From assembly GCA_016720425.1 (NCBI GenBank), contig JADKKQ010000005.1, positions 1 through 64,000 of the forward strand: a DNA stretch of 64,000 nucleotides, given 5' to 3'. The notes beneath the pieces are model-generated. The model was not told the DNA's origin. It made no database searches and saw nothing but the letters and a program-made list of their open reading frames with translations. Every line of letters starts with the position of its first letter. Within the stretch, counting starts at the first letter, position 1. Positions 25,343 to 37,036 of this stretch are shown piece after piece. The stretch comes from Betaproteobacteria bacterium. GTDB lineage: Bacteria; Pseudomonadota; Gammaproteobacteria; Burkholderiales; Casimicrobiaceae. The position numbers were made by a program, and so were the translations under genes.

Positions 25343-26371
25343 GTGCCCTGGTCCGATCGCCTCGTCGCCGCGTGGTACGCGCCGCACCTCACCGCGCTGA
25401 CGCTGCCGCTGACGCCGCTGGCGCTGGTCTTCGGCGTCGCCGCCGCGTTGCGACGGCTCGGCTACCGGCGCGGCTGGTTCGCGGTGCAGCGCCTGCCGGT
25501 GCCCGTGGTCGTCGTCGGCAATCTCAGCGTCGGCGGTGTCGGCAAGACGCCGCTGGTCGAGGCGCTCGCGCGCGAGCTCGCGACGCGCGGCTGGCATCCG
25601 GGCATCGTCAGCCGGGGCTACGGTCGCGACGCCGGGCACGACGAGGCGTCGCCGATCCTGGTGACGCCCGACGCCGACCCGGCCGCCGTGGGCGACGAGC
25701 CGCTGCTGCTGGCGCGCCGCGGGCACCGGGTCGCGGTTGCCCGCGACCGGGTGGCGGCGGGCCGGGCGCTGCTCGCCGCGCACCCGCAGTGCGACGTGAT
25801 CATCGCCGACGACGGGCTGCAGCACTACCGGCTGGGGCGGGTGGCCGAAATCGCCGTCGTCGACGCGGTGCGCGGGCTGGGCAACGGCTGGCTGCTGCCG
25901 GCCGGACCGCTGCGCGAGCCGCGGTCGAGGCTCGCGACGGTGACGGTCGCGGTGCTCAATCGCGCCGACGGCGTGGCGCGCGATCCGCGGTTCGCGGGCG
26001 CGCTGACGATGACGCTCGACCCGGGCCGGCTGCGGCGCGTCGACGGGCGTGCGCTGCCGGCGGCGCCGAGGGTGTTCGCCGGCCGGCGCGTCCACGCCGT
26101 GGCCGGCATCGGCCATCCGCAGCGCTTTTTTGCGCAACTGCGCATCCTCGGCATCGAGGCGCTCGAGCACCCGTTCCCCGACCACCACCGCTTCGCTTCC
26201 GCGGACCTCGCGTTCGGCGACGATGCACCGGTGCTGATGACGGAGAAGGATGCGGTAAAATGCCGTGCATTCGCCGACGAGCGCTGCTGGTACCTGCCGG
26301 TGGAGGCGCGCCTCGACCCCACACTCGTTCCGCGCATCGAGGAGAAGCTCCGTGGATCCCAAGCTGCTTGA
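25343..26371 (+). CDS. lpxK: Tetraacyldisaccharide 4'-kinase
   Basis: LpxK phosphorylates the lipid A precursor at the 4' position on the inner face of the inner membrane. The 342-aa protein has an N-terminal hydrophobic segment (about 15-35), the P-loop VGNLSVGGVGKTPLVE, SRGYGR, DEPLLLARR, the Walker-B-like DVIIADDGLQHYRL and the C-terminal VLMTEKDAVKC. It starts at GTG 25343. Its 3' end overlaps the next gene by 20 bases. Confidence 0.95.
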   Translation: MPWSDRLVAAWYAPHLTALTLPLTPLALVFGVAAALRRLGYRRGWFAVQRLPVPVVVVGNLSVGGVGKTPLVEALARELATRGWHPGIVSRGYGRDAGHDEASPILVTPDADPAAVGDEPLLLARRGHRVAVARDRVAAGRALLAAHPQCDVIIADDGLQHYRLGRVAEIAVVDAVRGLGNGWLLPAGPLREPRSRLATVTVAVLNRADGVARDPRFAGALTMTLDPGRLRRVDGRALPAAPRVFAGRRVHAVAGIGHPQRFFAQLRILGIEALEHPFPDHHRFASADLAFGDDAPVLMTEKDAVKCRAFADERCWYLPVEARLDPTLVPRIEEKLRGSQAA

Positions 26372-26532
26372 AATCCTGGTCTGTCCCGTGACCAAGGGGC
26401 CCGCTCGTCTACGACAAGGAGAAGCAGGAGCTGCTGTCCAAGTCGGCACGACTCGCCTATCCGATCAAGGACGGCATCCCGGTGATGCTCGAGGACGAGG
26501 CCCGGCGGCTGGAGCCGCACGAGATCGAGTGA
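26352..26532 (+). CDS. Trm112/YcaR-like small protein, with apparent +1 frameshift
   Basis: UPF0434/Trm112 family, normally about 60 aa and found between lpxK and kdsB. The first 16 codons read VDPKLLEILVCPVTKG from a GTG start. The frame then breaks at GGGGCCC (26396-26402). Deleting one G restores PLVYDKEKQ, LLSKSARLAYPIKDGIPVML and EDEARRLEPHEIE up to a TGA at 26530-26532, the expected family sequence and length. Listed coordinates span the whole gene; the length, 181, is not a multiple of three because of the extra base. The two Cys pairs of some Trm112 proteins are reduced to one Cys here. Confidence 0.85.
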
Positions 26533-26570
26533 CCCGCGGCCGCCGCCCTCGTCCAGGTCGAGCATCGCCG

Positions 26571-27353
<783 letters not shown>

Positions 27354-27441
27354 GTACGATGGGCAACTCCCGGCGCCGACCGGCCCCGCGCTCCGCCACG
27401 CGTCGTTTCCTTCACTCGCACGAAGCCATCGAAGGGCGATC

Positions 27442-28548
27442 ATGATCCGTTACGGCATCGTCGGCTGCGGCAGCATGGGCCGCGAGCACATTCTCAACCT
27501 GCGGGCGCAAGACGGCGTCGCGGTCACGGCGATCGCCGACACGCACGCACCGAGCCGCGAGGCGGCGCTGGCGCTGTGCCCGACGCCGCCTCGGGTGTTC
27601 ACCGATCACGCGGAGCTGTTGCAGAGCGGCCTCTGCGACGCGGTGGTCATCGCGACCCCGAACCACACGCACGTGGCGGTGATGCGCGACGCGCTCGCGA
27701 CCGACCTGCACATCCTGGTGGAGAAGCCGCTGGTCACCCGCATCGAGGACGGGGTCGAGCTGGTCGAGCAGGCCCGCGGGAGGCGTGGGCTGGTGTGGGT
27801 GGCGCAGGAGTACCGCTACATGCCGCCGGTGGCCGAGATGATCCGCATGGCGCACGACGGCGCCGTCGGCCGCGTGCACCAGGTGTCGATCCGCGAACAT
27901 CGCGAGCCTTTCTACCCGAAGGTCGGCGACTGGAACCGGTTCACCGCCAACACCGGCGGCACGCTGGTCGAGAAGTGCTGCCACTACTTCAACCTGATGG
28001 ACCTGATCGTCCGCGAGCGGCCGGTGCGGGTGTACGCCTCGGGTGGCCAGAGCGTCAACCACCTCGACGAGCGCTACGACGGCAGGACGCCCGACATCCT
28101 CGACAACGCCTACGTGATCGTCGACTACCCGGGCGGCGCGCGGGCGCTGCTCGACCTGTGCATGTTCGCCGAGGGCACGCTCGACAACGAGCAGATCATC
28201 GTCGTCGGCGACGAGGGAAGGCTCGAGTCGCTGCTGCCGGCGCTGCAGCTGCGCCACGGCCGGCGCGAGGACTGGGGCCAGCGCACCGTGTGGGGCGCGC
28301 CTTCCGGCACCGGGCGCGGGGTCGCCGTGCGCCGCGTCTGGGACACCAACATCCGCTATGGCGGGCAGCACTTCGGGGCGTCGTACATCGAGCACCTGCG
28401 GTTCGCCAACGCGGTGCGCGAGGGCCTGCCCGCGGAGATCGGGCTGGAGGAGGGCCTGCGCGCCGTGGCCAGCGGGCTCGCGGCGCACCGCAGCATCGAC
28501 CTCGGCCGCCCGGTGGCGCTGAGCGAGGTTTTGCCGGCCGGATGGTGA
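27442..28548 (+). CDS. Gfo/Idh/MocA family NAD(P)-dependent oxidoreductase
   Basis: Predicted sugar or inositol dehydrogenase of 368 aa. The N-terminal Rossmann domain begins MIRYGIVGCGSMGREH with GxGxxG, followed by VVIATPNHTHV and the active-site-loop motif HILVEKPLV. The C-terminal alpha/beta domain has GGTLVEKCCHYFNLMDL, whose Lys and His are placed like the catalytic residues of the family. Substrate cannot be read from sequence. It sits between kdsB and adk, genes usually adjacent in relatives, suggesting local insertion; an envelope-sugar role is possible but unsupported. Confidence 0.88.
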   Translation: MIRYGIVGCGSMGREHILNLRAQDGVAVTAIADTHAPSREAALALCPTPPRVFTDHAELLQSGLCDAVVIATPNHTHVAVMRDALATDLHILVEKPLVTRIEDGVELVEQARGRRGLVWVAQEYRYMPPVAEMIRMAHDGAVGRVHQVSIREHREPFYPKVGDWNRFTANTGGTLVEKCCHYFNLMDLIVRERPVRVYASGGQSVNHLDERYDGRTPDILDNAYVIVDYPGGARALLDLCMFAEGTLDNEQIIVVGDEGRLESLLPALQLRHGRREDWGQRTVWGAPSGTGRGVAVRRVWDTNIRYGGQHFGASYIEHLRFANAVREGLPAEIGLEEGLRAVASGLAAHRSIDLGRPVALSEVLPAGW

Positions 28549-28692
28549 GGCCGTCGGGCGCGACGGCGGGCCCCGACCCGCATTGACCGGTCGCGGCATT
28601 CCCGCGAGAATCGGGCGCCCCGTCGTCCGCGAGACCGGGTGCGGGGCGATCCCTGCAGGACGGCAACGATCACCAACCGAAGAGCTGACGAG

Positions 28693-29349
28693 ATGCGACT
28701 GATACTGCTCGGACCGCCGGGCGCCGGCAAGGGAACGCAGGCCAACTTCATCAAGGAGGCCTTCGGCATTCCGCAGATCTCGACCGGCGACATGCTGCGC
28801 GCGGCGATCGCCGCCGGCACGCCGCTCGGCCGGGCGGTCAAGCAGGTGATGGACGGCGGCGGCCTCGTCTCCGACGAGATCATCATCGGCCTGGTCAAGG
28901 ACCGGCTGCGCGCGCCCGACTGCGCCAGCGGCTACCTGTTCGACGGCTTTCCGCGGACGATTCCGCAGGCCGAGGCGATGAAGGAGGCCGGCGTCGCGCT
29001 CGATTACGTGCTCGAGATCGACGTGCCCGATGCCGCGATCGTCGAGCGGATGAGCGGTCGCCGCGTGCATGCGGCATCGGGACGCAGCTATCACCTGCGG
29101 TTCAATCCGCCGAAGGTCGCGGGTCGCGACGACGTGACCGGCGACGCGCTGATGCAGCGCGATGACGATCGCGAGGAGACGGTGAAGAAGCGCCTCGACG
29201 TCTACCACGCGCAGACCCGGCCGCTGATCGACTTCTACGGCCGCTGGGCCGCGACCGGCGATCCGCGGGCGCCGCGCTATCGCCGCATCGACGGGCAGGG
29301 TGACGTGGGCGCGATCACCGCGGCCGCGCTTGCGGCGCTGAAGAGCTAG
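28693..29349 (+). CDS. adk: Adenylate kinase
   Basis: Adk interconverts ATP, ADP and AMP. The 218-aa protein begins MRLILLGPPGAGKGTQ (P-loop), then ISTGDMLRAAI, the NMP-binding YLFDGFPRTIPQAEAM and a full-length LID domain (RMSGRRVHAASGRSYH, VTGDALMQRDDD). The LID has no Cys cluster, so it is the non-zinc type. The ATG at 28693 is chosen because MRLILLG is the canonical N-terminus. Confidence 0.97.
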   Translation: MRLILLGPPGAGKGTQANFIKEAFGIPQISTGDMLRAAIAAGTPLGRAVKQVMDGGGLVSDEIIIGLVKDRLRAPDCASGYLFDGFPRTIPQAEAMKEAGVALDYVLEIDVPDAAIVERMSGRRVHAASGRSYHLRFNPPKVAGRDDVTGDALMQRDDDREETVKKRLDVYHAQTRPLIDFYGRWAATGDPRAPRYRRIDGQGDVGAITAAALAALKS

Positions 29350-29355
29350 TCGGGT

Positions 29356-30495
29356 ATGGCCGGCGCACCCGCCGGCGGCGTGTTCGATGAACGCCGGGTC
29401 TTCGGCGCGCGCGGCGGCCGATCCGCGGTGAGCGCCGCTCCCCCGACGTTGAGCGTCATCGTGCGCAGCATGGCGCGGCCGACGCTCGCGGCTGCGCTGG
29501 CGTCGATCGCCGCCCAGGACTATCCGGCGACCGAAGTCGTCGTCGTGGCCGCCTGCGGCCCCGCGCATCCGCCGTTGCCGGAACGGTGCGGGACGTTTCC
29601 GTTGCGCCTGGTGCCCAGTGCCGGGCGACTGCCGCGGCCCGCGGCGGCCAACGCCGGACTCGACGCCGCCCGGGGCGAGTGGCTCGGTTTTCTCGACGAC
29701 GACGACGTCTTCCTGCCCGGGCACCTGTCGGCGCTGATGGCCGCGCGTGCGGCGGCGCCGACCGCCGGCGTCGTCCACTCCTACGCCCGCGGCGTGTTCC
29801 GCGACGGGCACAGCGAGCGCTTCGGTCAGCCCCACGCGCTGATCCAGCTCTACGAGCGCAATTACGTCCACCTGTCCACGGCGGTGTTCGCGCGCGCCCT
29901 GGTGCTGGCCGGGTGCCGCTTCGACGAGACGCTCCCCATCCACGAGGACTGGGACTTCTTCCTCCAGCTCGCGCAGCGCACGCGGTTCCACTTCGTGCCG
30001 CAGCAGTCGTTCGAGTGGCACGCCGACGCGGGCGACTCCGGCGCCGGCGGCGGAAGCAACCGGGACGACGCCCGCTTCGCGCAGGTCCGCGATCGCGTTT
30101 ACGCCAAGTGGGCGGCCGCGCGGGACGCGCTGCTCGAGCGCGTCGGGCCGCTGCTCGAGGAGGCGGGCGCGCTGGCGCAGTCCGGTCAGATCGAGAGCGC
30201 CGCGGCAAAATGCCGCGCGGCATTGACGGTGAGCCCCAACGATCCCTGGGCGCTCAACCTGCTGGCGATGATCCAGCGCAGCGCCGGCGACCTGCGCGGA
30301 GCGCGCGCGGCGCAGGAACTGGCGGTGGCGATCCGTCCGCTCGACGCGGGCTTCGTCTACAATCTGGCTCTGGTATGCCGCGCGCAGGGCGACGCGCCGC
30401 AGGCGTTGCGCTGCTGCGACCGCGCTCTCGCCCTGGCCCCGGAATTCGCGCCGGCGCAGCGGCTGCGCGCGGCGCTCCTCCCCCCCGCGAGCTGA
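29356..30495 (+). CDS. Family 2 glycosyltransferase with C-terminal TPR repeats
   Basis: Cytoplasmic or membrane-associated transferase of up to 379 aa. Residues about 30-250 are a GT-A (family 2) domain: LSVIVRSMARPTLAAALASI, the nucleotide-sugar DXD-like LGFLDDDDVFLPGH and the acceptor-side HEDWDFFLQLA. Residues about 275-375 contain two to three TPR-like repeats (ALAQSGQIESAAAKCRAAL, NLLAMIQRSAGDLRGARAAQ, NLALVCRAQGDAPQALRCCD), likely for protein contact. An alternative GTG at 29428 would drop an unconserved N-terminus. It starts six bases after adk. Acceptor unknown. Confidence 0.85.
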   Translation: MAGAPAGGVFDERRVFGARGGRSAVSAAPPTLSVIVRSMARPTLAAALASIAAQDYPATEVVVVAACGPAHPPLPERCGTFPLRLVPSAGRLPRPAAANAGLDAARGEWLGFLDDDDVFLPGHLSALMAARAAAPTAGVVHSYARGVFRDGHSERFGQPHALIQLYERNYVHLSTAVFARALVLAGCRFDETLPIHEDWDFFLQLAQRTRFHFVPQQSFEWHADAGDSGAGGGSNRDDARFAQVRDRVYAKWAAARDALLERVGPLLEEAGALAQSGQIESAAAKCRAALTVSPNDPWALNLLAMIQRSAGDLRGARAAQELAVAIRPLDAGFVYNLALVCRAQGDAPQALRCCDRALALAPEFAPAQRLRAALLPPAS

Positions 30496-30545
30496 CGGCA
30501 GTTCGCCGTCGTCCGGCTGCGGGCAACTTCATTCGGGTTACATTC

Positions 30546-31808
30546 ATGGCCAAACGCAACGCCTTCTACGCCCAGTCCGGTGGAGTCACCGCCGTCATCA
30601 ACGCCTCCGCCGCCGGGGTCATCGAGACCGCGCGCGCGCACCGCGACCGCATCGGCCGCGTCTACGCCGGACGCAACGGCATCATCGGCGCGCTGACCGA
30701 GGATCTCATCGACACCGGCAAGGAGAGCGCGCGGGCGATCGCCGCGCTCCGCTACACGCCGTCCGGGGCCTTCGGCTCCTGCCGCTACAAGCTCAAGGGG
30801 CTCGAGGAGTACCGGGCGCAGTACGAGCGCCTGATCGAGGTGTTCCGCGCCCACGACATCGGCTACTTCTTCTACAACGGCGGCAACGACTCCGCCGACA
30901 CCTGCCTCAAGGTCTCGCAGATCGCCGAGAAGCTGGGTTACCCGCTGACCGCGGTCCACGTGCCGAAGACCGTCGACAACGACCTGCCGATCACCGACAA
31001 CTGCCCGGGCTTCGGCTCGGTCGCCAAGTACGTCGCGGTGTCGATGCGCGAGGCCGCGTTCGACGTGCAGTCGATGGCCAAGACCTCGACCAAGGTGTTC
31101 GTGCTCGAGGTGATGGGCCGCCACGCCGGCTGGATCACCGCCGCCGTGGGCATGGCCGAGGACGCGGCGACGCCGATCCCGCTGGTGCTGCTGTTCCCGG
31201 AGGTGGCCTTCGACGAGGCGAAATTCCTCGCGGCCGTCGACGCCAAGGTCAAGCGCTTCGGCTACTGCTGCGTGGGCGTCTCGGAGGGGCTGCTGAATGC
31301 CGAAGGACAGCTGATGGCCGAGGCCGGCACGCGCGACGCCTTCGGCCATGCGCAGCTGGGCGGCGTGGGACCGGTGATCGCCAAGCTGGTCAAGGACAAG
31401 CTCGACTACAAGTACCACTGGGCGGTCGCCGACTACCTGCAGCGGGCGGCGCGGCACATCGCGGCGAAGACCGACGTCCTGCACGCCTACGCGGTCGGCA
31501 GGGCGGCGGTGGAGCTGGCGCTGGCCGGCCACAACGCGGTGATGCCGGCGATCACCCGGACCAGCGACCAGCCCTACCGCTGGAAGATCACCGTGGCGCC
31601 GCTCGCCAAGGTCGCCAACGTCGAGAAGAAGCTGCCGCGCAATTTCATCACCGCCGACGGCTACGGCATCACCGCCAGGGCGCGTGCGTATCTCGCGCCG
31701 CTGATCCGCGGCGAGGATCCGCCGCCGTTCAAGGACGGCCTGCCACAGTACGTCCGCCTCAAGAACGTCGCCGTGCCGAGGAAGCTCGCGACCGCGTTCA
31801 AGGTATAG
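30546..31808 (+). CDS. pfp: Pyrophosphate-dependent 6-phosphofructokinase
   Basis: Phosphorylates fructose-6-phosphate reversibly with PPi in glycolysis and gluconeogenesis. The 420-aa protein has the PPi-type active site: GGND at 112-115, where ATP enzymes have GGDG, and PKTVDND with Lys141, both diagnostic for PPi rather than ATP use. MGRHAGW (fructose-6-phosphate site) and the C-terminal YGITARARAYLAPLI are also present. No ATP-dependent pfkA is in the window. With the H+-pyrophosphatase about 0.8 kb downstream, it forms a PPi-using module. Confidence 0.94.
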   Translation: MAKRNAFYAQSGGVTAVINASAAGVIETARAHRDRIGRVYAGRNGIIGALTEDLIDTGKESARAIAALRYTPSGAFGSCRYKLKGLEEYRAQYERLIEVFRAHDIGYFFYNGGNDSADTCLKVSQIAEKLGYPLTAVHVPKTVDNDLPITDNCPGFGSVAKYVAVSMREAAFDVQSMAKTSTKVFVLEVMGRHAGWITAAVGMAEDAATPIPLVLLFPEVAFDEAKFLAAVDAKVKRFGYCCVGVSEGLLNAEGQLMAEAGTRDAFGHAQLGGVGPVIAKLVKDKLDYKYHWAVADYLQRAARHIAAKTDVLHAYAVGRAAVELALAGHNAVMPAITRTSDQPYRWKITVAPLAKVANVEKKLPRNFITADGYGITARARAYLAPLIRGEDPPPFKDGLPQYVRLKNVAVPRKLATAFKV

Positions 31809-31873
31809 TCCGCTGCAGCGGCCGGCGGCCGGCGCGCGGTGCGCCGGCACGGTGACGCGGGGGGGGGGCAGCC

Positions 31874-32473
31874 ATGGACAAGGTCGTCGATTACTACGTT
31901 ACGCCGGCATCGCCGTACGCCTATCTGGGCCACGACCGCTTCGTGGCGCTCGCGGCGCGCCACGGCGCCGTCGTCAACATCTACCCGGTCGACATCGGCA
32001 AGGTGTTCGCCGTTTCCGGCGGCGTGCCGCTGGCGCAGCGCGCCCCGCAGCGGCTCGCCTACCGGCTGGTCGAGTTGCGGCGCTGGAGCCGCTACCTCGG
32101 GGTGCCGATCAACGTCCCGCCGAAATTCGGCGCCACCCCGGTGGATGCGGCGGCGCGCTGGATCCTCGCGGCCGCCGAAATCGGCCAGCGCCCGGCGCTG
32201 GACCTGGCCGGTGCGCTGATGCGCGCGCGCTGGGCCGAAGAGCGCGACATCGCCGACCCGGCGACGCTGGCCGAACTCGCCGCCGGCCTGCACCTGGACC
32301 CCAAGGCCCTTGGCGCCCGGGCCGAAGCGCCGGAAATCGCCGCCCGCTACGCGGCGGCGACCGCCAGGGCGATCGAAGCCCAGGTTTTCGGCTCCCCCTG
32401 GTACGTCTACCGCGGCGAACCGTTCTGGGGCCAGGATCGGCTCGACTTTTTGGACCGCGCACTGGCACAATAG
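31874..32473 (+). CDS. DsbA-fold 2-hydroxychromene-2-carboxylate isomerase-like protein
   Basis: Cytoplasmic protein of 199 aa of the thioredoxin-fold kappa-GST/HCCA isomerase family. Characteristic segments: VDYYVTPASPYAYLGHDRF (the SPY motif replaces the thioredoxin CxxC), a helical insertion (about 65-165) and the C-terminal VFGSPWYVYRGEPFWGQDRLDFL with the GSPW/GxPxF signature. Family members isomerise aromatic breakdown products with glutathione; the true substrate here is unknown. A run of nine G lies 5 bases before the ATG and probably serves as the ribosome-binding site. Confidence 0.85.
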   Translation: MDKVVDYYVTPASPYAYLGHDRFVALAARHGAVVNIYPVDIGKVFAVSGGVPLAQRAPQRLAYRLVELRRWSRYLGVPINVPPKFGATPVDAAARWILAAAEIGQRPALDLAGALMRARWAEERDIADPATLAELAAGLHLDPKALGARAEAPEIAARYAAATARAIEAQVFGSPWYVYRGEPFWGQDRLDFLDRALAQ

Positions 32474-32642
32474 CGTGTTTTTCTGGCGGCGCGCCGGAGT
32501 CCCGCACGCGCCGCAGCGGAAACGGGTGATCGGCGGGGCGCATCGGGCCCCGCGGAGCACCGGCAAGACGCGCCGGAACAGGCGCCGGCCGCCGTTTCCC
32601 GTCCGTTTTCTGAAGCCACTTCTCGGGTAAGGGAGAGTCAGC

Positions 32643-35120
<2,478 letters not shown>

Positions 35121-35141
35121 CTCCTGCGCGACCGGCGCTGG

Positions 35142-35179
35142 GCGAAGGGCAGCGGCGCACCCGCTGCCCTTCGCTTTTT
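35142..35179 (+). terminator. Strong terminator after hppA
   Basis: Perfect 14-bp stem GCGAAGGGCAGCGG/CCGCTGCCCTTCGC with a five-base loop, then TTTTTC, 22 bases after the hppA stop. It ends the pfp-hppA transcription unit. Confidence 0.9.
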
Positions 35180-35192
35180 CTGCGCGGCGTGC

Positions 35193-35218
35193 CCGGCGAT
35201 CGCGGCCGGCGATCGCGG
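35193..35218. repeat. Short tandem repeat, 13 bp x 2
   Basis: CCGGCGATCGCGG occurs twice back to back, followed by a further CCGG. Each unit holds the palindrome GCGATCGC. It lies between the hppA terminator and ggt; no function evident. Confidence 0.6.
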
Positions 35219-35254
35219 CCGGTCGCCGGCGCCGGACGTGGAATTGGTCCTACA

Positions 35255-37036
35255 ATGCCGACGATGCCTCGTTCGCCGAATCGCTCCCTTCGTCTTCTGC
35301 GTGGCGTCGTCGGCGTGCTGCTCGGCGTGTGCGCCGTCGCGGCGCCGGTGCGCGCGCAGGATCCTGCGCCCGAGCGGGCGTCGGGTCGACGCACCGCGGA
35401 GGCTGCGCACGGCCGCCACTTCATGGTGGCGGCGGCGAACCCGCACGCCGTGGACGCGGCCTACCGGATGCTGCGCCGCGGCGGCAGCGCGGTCGATGCC
35501 GCGATCGCCGCGCAGCTCGTGCTGACGCTGGTCGAGCCGCAGTCCTCGGGCATCGGCGGCGGCGCCTTCATGCTGGTCCACGACGCGCGCCGCAACGCGC
35601 CGGTCGCCTACGACGGTCGCGAGACCGCGCCGGCAGCGGCGACGGCGGACCGCTTCCTCGATGCGGACGGCAAGCCGCTGTCGCTCGCCGACGCGATCGC
35701 CGGCGGGCGGGCCGTCGGCGTGCCGGGCGTGCTCGCGCTGCTGGGCGAGGCACATCGGCGGCACGGCCGGCTGCGCTGGGCGACGCTGTTCGAGCCCGCG
35801 CTGGCGCTCGCCGAGCAGGGCTTCGCGATCTCCCCGCGCCTGCACGCGCTGCTGGCGGCCGATCGGCTGTTCGACCAGCCGCGGGCGCAGGCGTATTTCT
35901 TCGCCGCACCCGGCGTGCCGCATCCGGTCGGCCACGTCCTCCGCAACCCCGCCTACGCGGCCACGCTCAGGACCCTGGCCGCCGGGGGCGCGGGCGCGTT
36001 CTATCGCGGCGAGCTCGCGCGCGACGTCGTCGCCGCGGCCAACGCGCCGCCGTCGCGACCGGGCGACCTCGCCGAGTCCGACCTCGCGCGCTATCGCGTG
36101 CAGGTGCGCGCCCCGGTCTGCGCGCCGTACCGCGGCTACCGCGTCTGCGGGATGCCGCCACCGTCGTCGGGAGGCGTCACGCTGCTGCAGGTGCTGGCGC
36201 TGCTCGAGCCCTACCCGGTGGGCGCGTTCGCTCCGGTGTCGCTGTGGAGCGTTCACTTCCTGAGCGAGGCCGGGCGCCTCGCCTATGCCGATCGCGGCAC
36301 CTACATCGCCGATCCGGACTTCGTCGCCGTCCCGTCCGGCCTGCTCGATCGCGGCTACCTCGCGGCACGCGCGCGGCTCATCGCCACCAATGCGAGCCTG
36401 GGCGAGGCGCCGCCCGGGCTGCCGCCGGAGCGCGGCGCGGCGCGGCAGGTCGCGTGGGGCGCGCACGACGGCCCCGAGCGGCCCTCGACCTCACACCTGT
36501 CGATCGTCGATCGCTTCGGCAACGCCGTCGCGATGACGACGTCGATCGAGAGCGCGTTCGGCAGCCGCCGAATGACCGCCGGCGGCTACCTGCTGAACAA
36601 CCAGCTGACCGATTTCTCGTTCGTGCCGGTCGCGGCCGAAAGCCCGGTGGCCAATCGCGTGGAAGGCGGCAAGCGTCCCCGCTCGTCGATGGCACCGGTC
36701 ATCGTCTATGACCGTGCCGGGCGCGTGCACCTCGTCGCCGGGTCGGCCGGCGGCAGCGCGATCATCAACCACGTAGCCAAGACGCTGATCGCCATCCTCG
36801 ACTGGCAGCTCGACGTGCAGCAGGCAGTCGCGCTGCCCAACTTCGGCAGCCGCAACGGGCCCACCGAGCTCGAGCGCGACACGCCGTCCGCGGGCCTCGC
36901 GCCCAGGCTGGCGGCTCTGGGTCACGAGGTGCGGATCGGCGACCAGACCAGCGGTGTGCACGCGATCCTGCGCACGCCGCGCGGCTGGGCGGGCGCCGCC
37001 GATCCGCGGCGCGAAGGAACGGCGCGTGGCGGCTGA
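35255..37036 (+). CDS. ggt: Gamma-glutamyltransferase (periplasmic)
   Basis: GGT cleaves glutathione and other gamma-glutamyl compounds in the periplasm. The protein (593 aa from ATG 35255, or 590 from ATG 35264) has a signal peptide ending PVRA-QD. The large-subunit core includes GGSAVDAAIAAQLVLTLVEP, SSGIGGGAFMLVHD and DGRETAP. The autoprocessing nucleophile is Thr412 in STSHLSIVD, preceded by the small-subunit boundary, followed by NQLTDFSF and GSAGGSAII. A TACAAT at 35251-35256 overlaps the first ATG; if it is the -10, translation must begin at 35264 or later. The stop overlaps the next start by 11 bases. Confidence 0.94.
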   Translation: MPTMPRSPNRSLRLLRGVVGVLLGVCAVAAPVRAQDPAPERASGRRTAEAAHGRHFMVAAANPHAVDAAYRMLRRGGSAVDAAIAAQLVLTLVEPQSSGIGGGAFMLVHDARRNAPVAYDGRETAPAAATADRFLDADGKPLSLADAIAGGRAVGVPGVLALLGEAHRRHGRLRWATLFEPALALAEQGFAISPRLHALLAADRLFDQPRAQAYFFAAPGVPHPVGHVLRNPAYAATLRTLAAGGAGAFYRGELARDVVAAANAPPSRPGDLAESDLARYRVQVRAPVCAPYRGYRVCGMPPPSSGGVTLLQVLALLEPYPVGAFAPVSLWSVHFLSEAGRLAYADRGTYIADPDFVAVPSGLLDRGYLAARARLIATNASLGEAPPGLPPERGAARQVAWGAHDGPERPSTSHLSIVDRFGNAVAMTTSIESAFGSRRMTAGGYLLNNQLTDFSFVPVAAESPVANRVEGGKRPRSSMAPVIVYDRAGRVHLVAGSAGGSAIINHVAKTLIAILDWQLDVQQAVALPNFGSRNGPTELERDTPSAGLAPRLAALGHEVRIGDQTSGVHAILRTPRGWAGAADPRREGTARGG

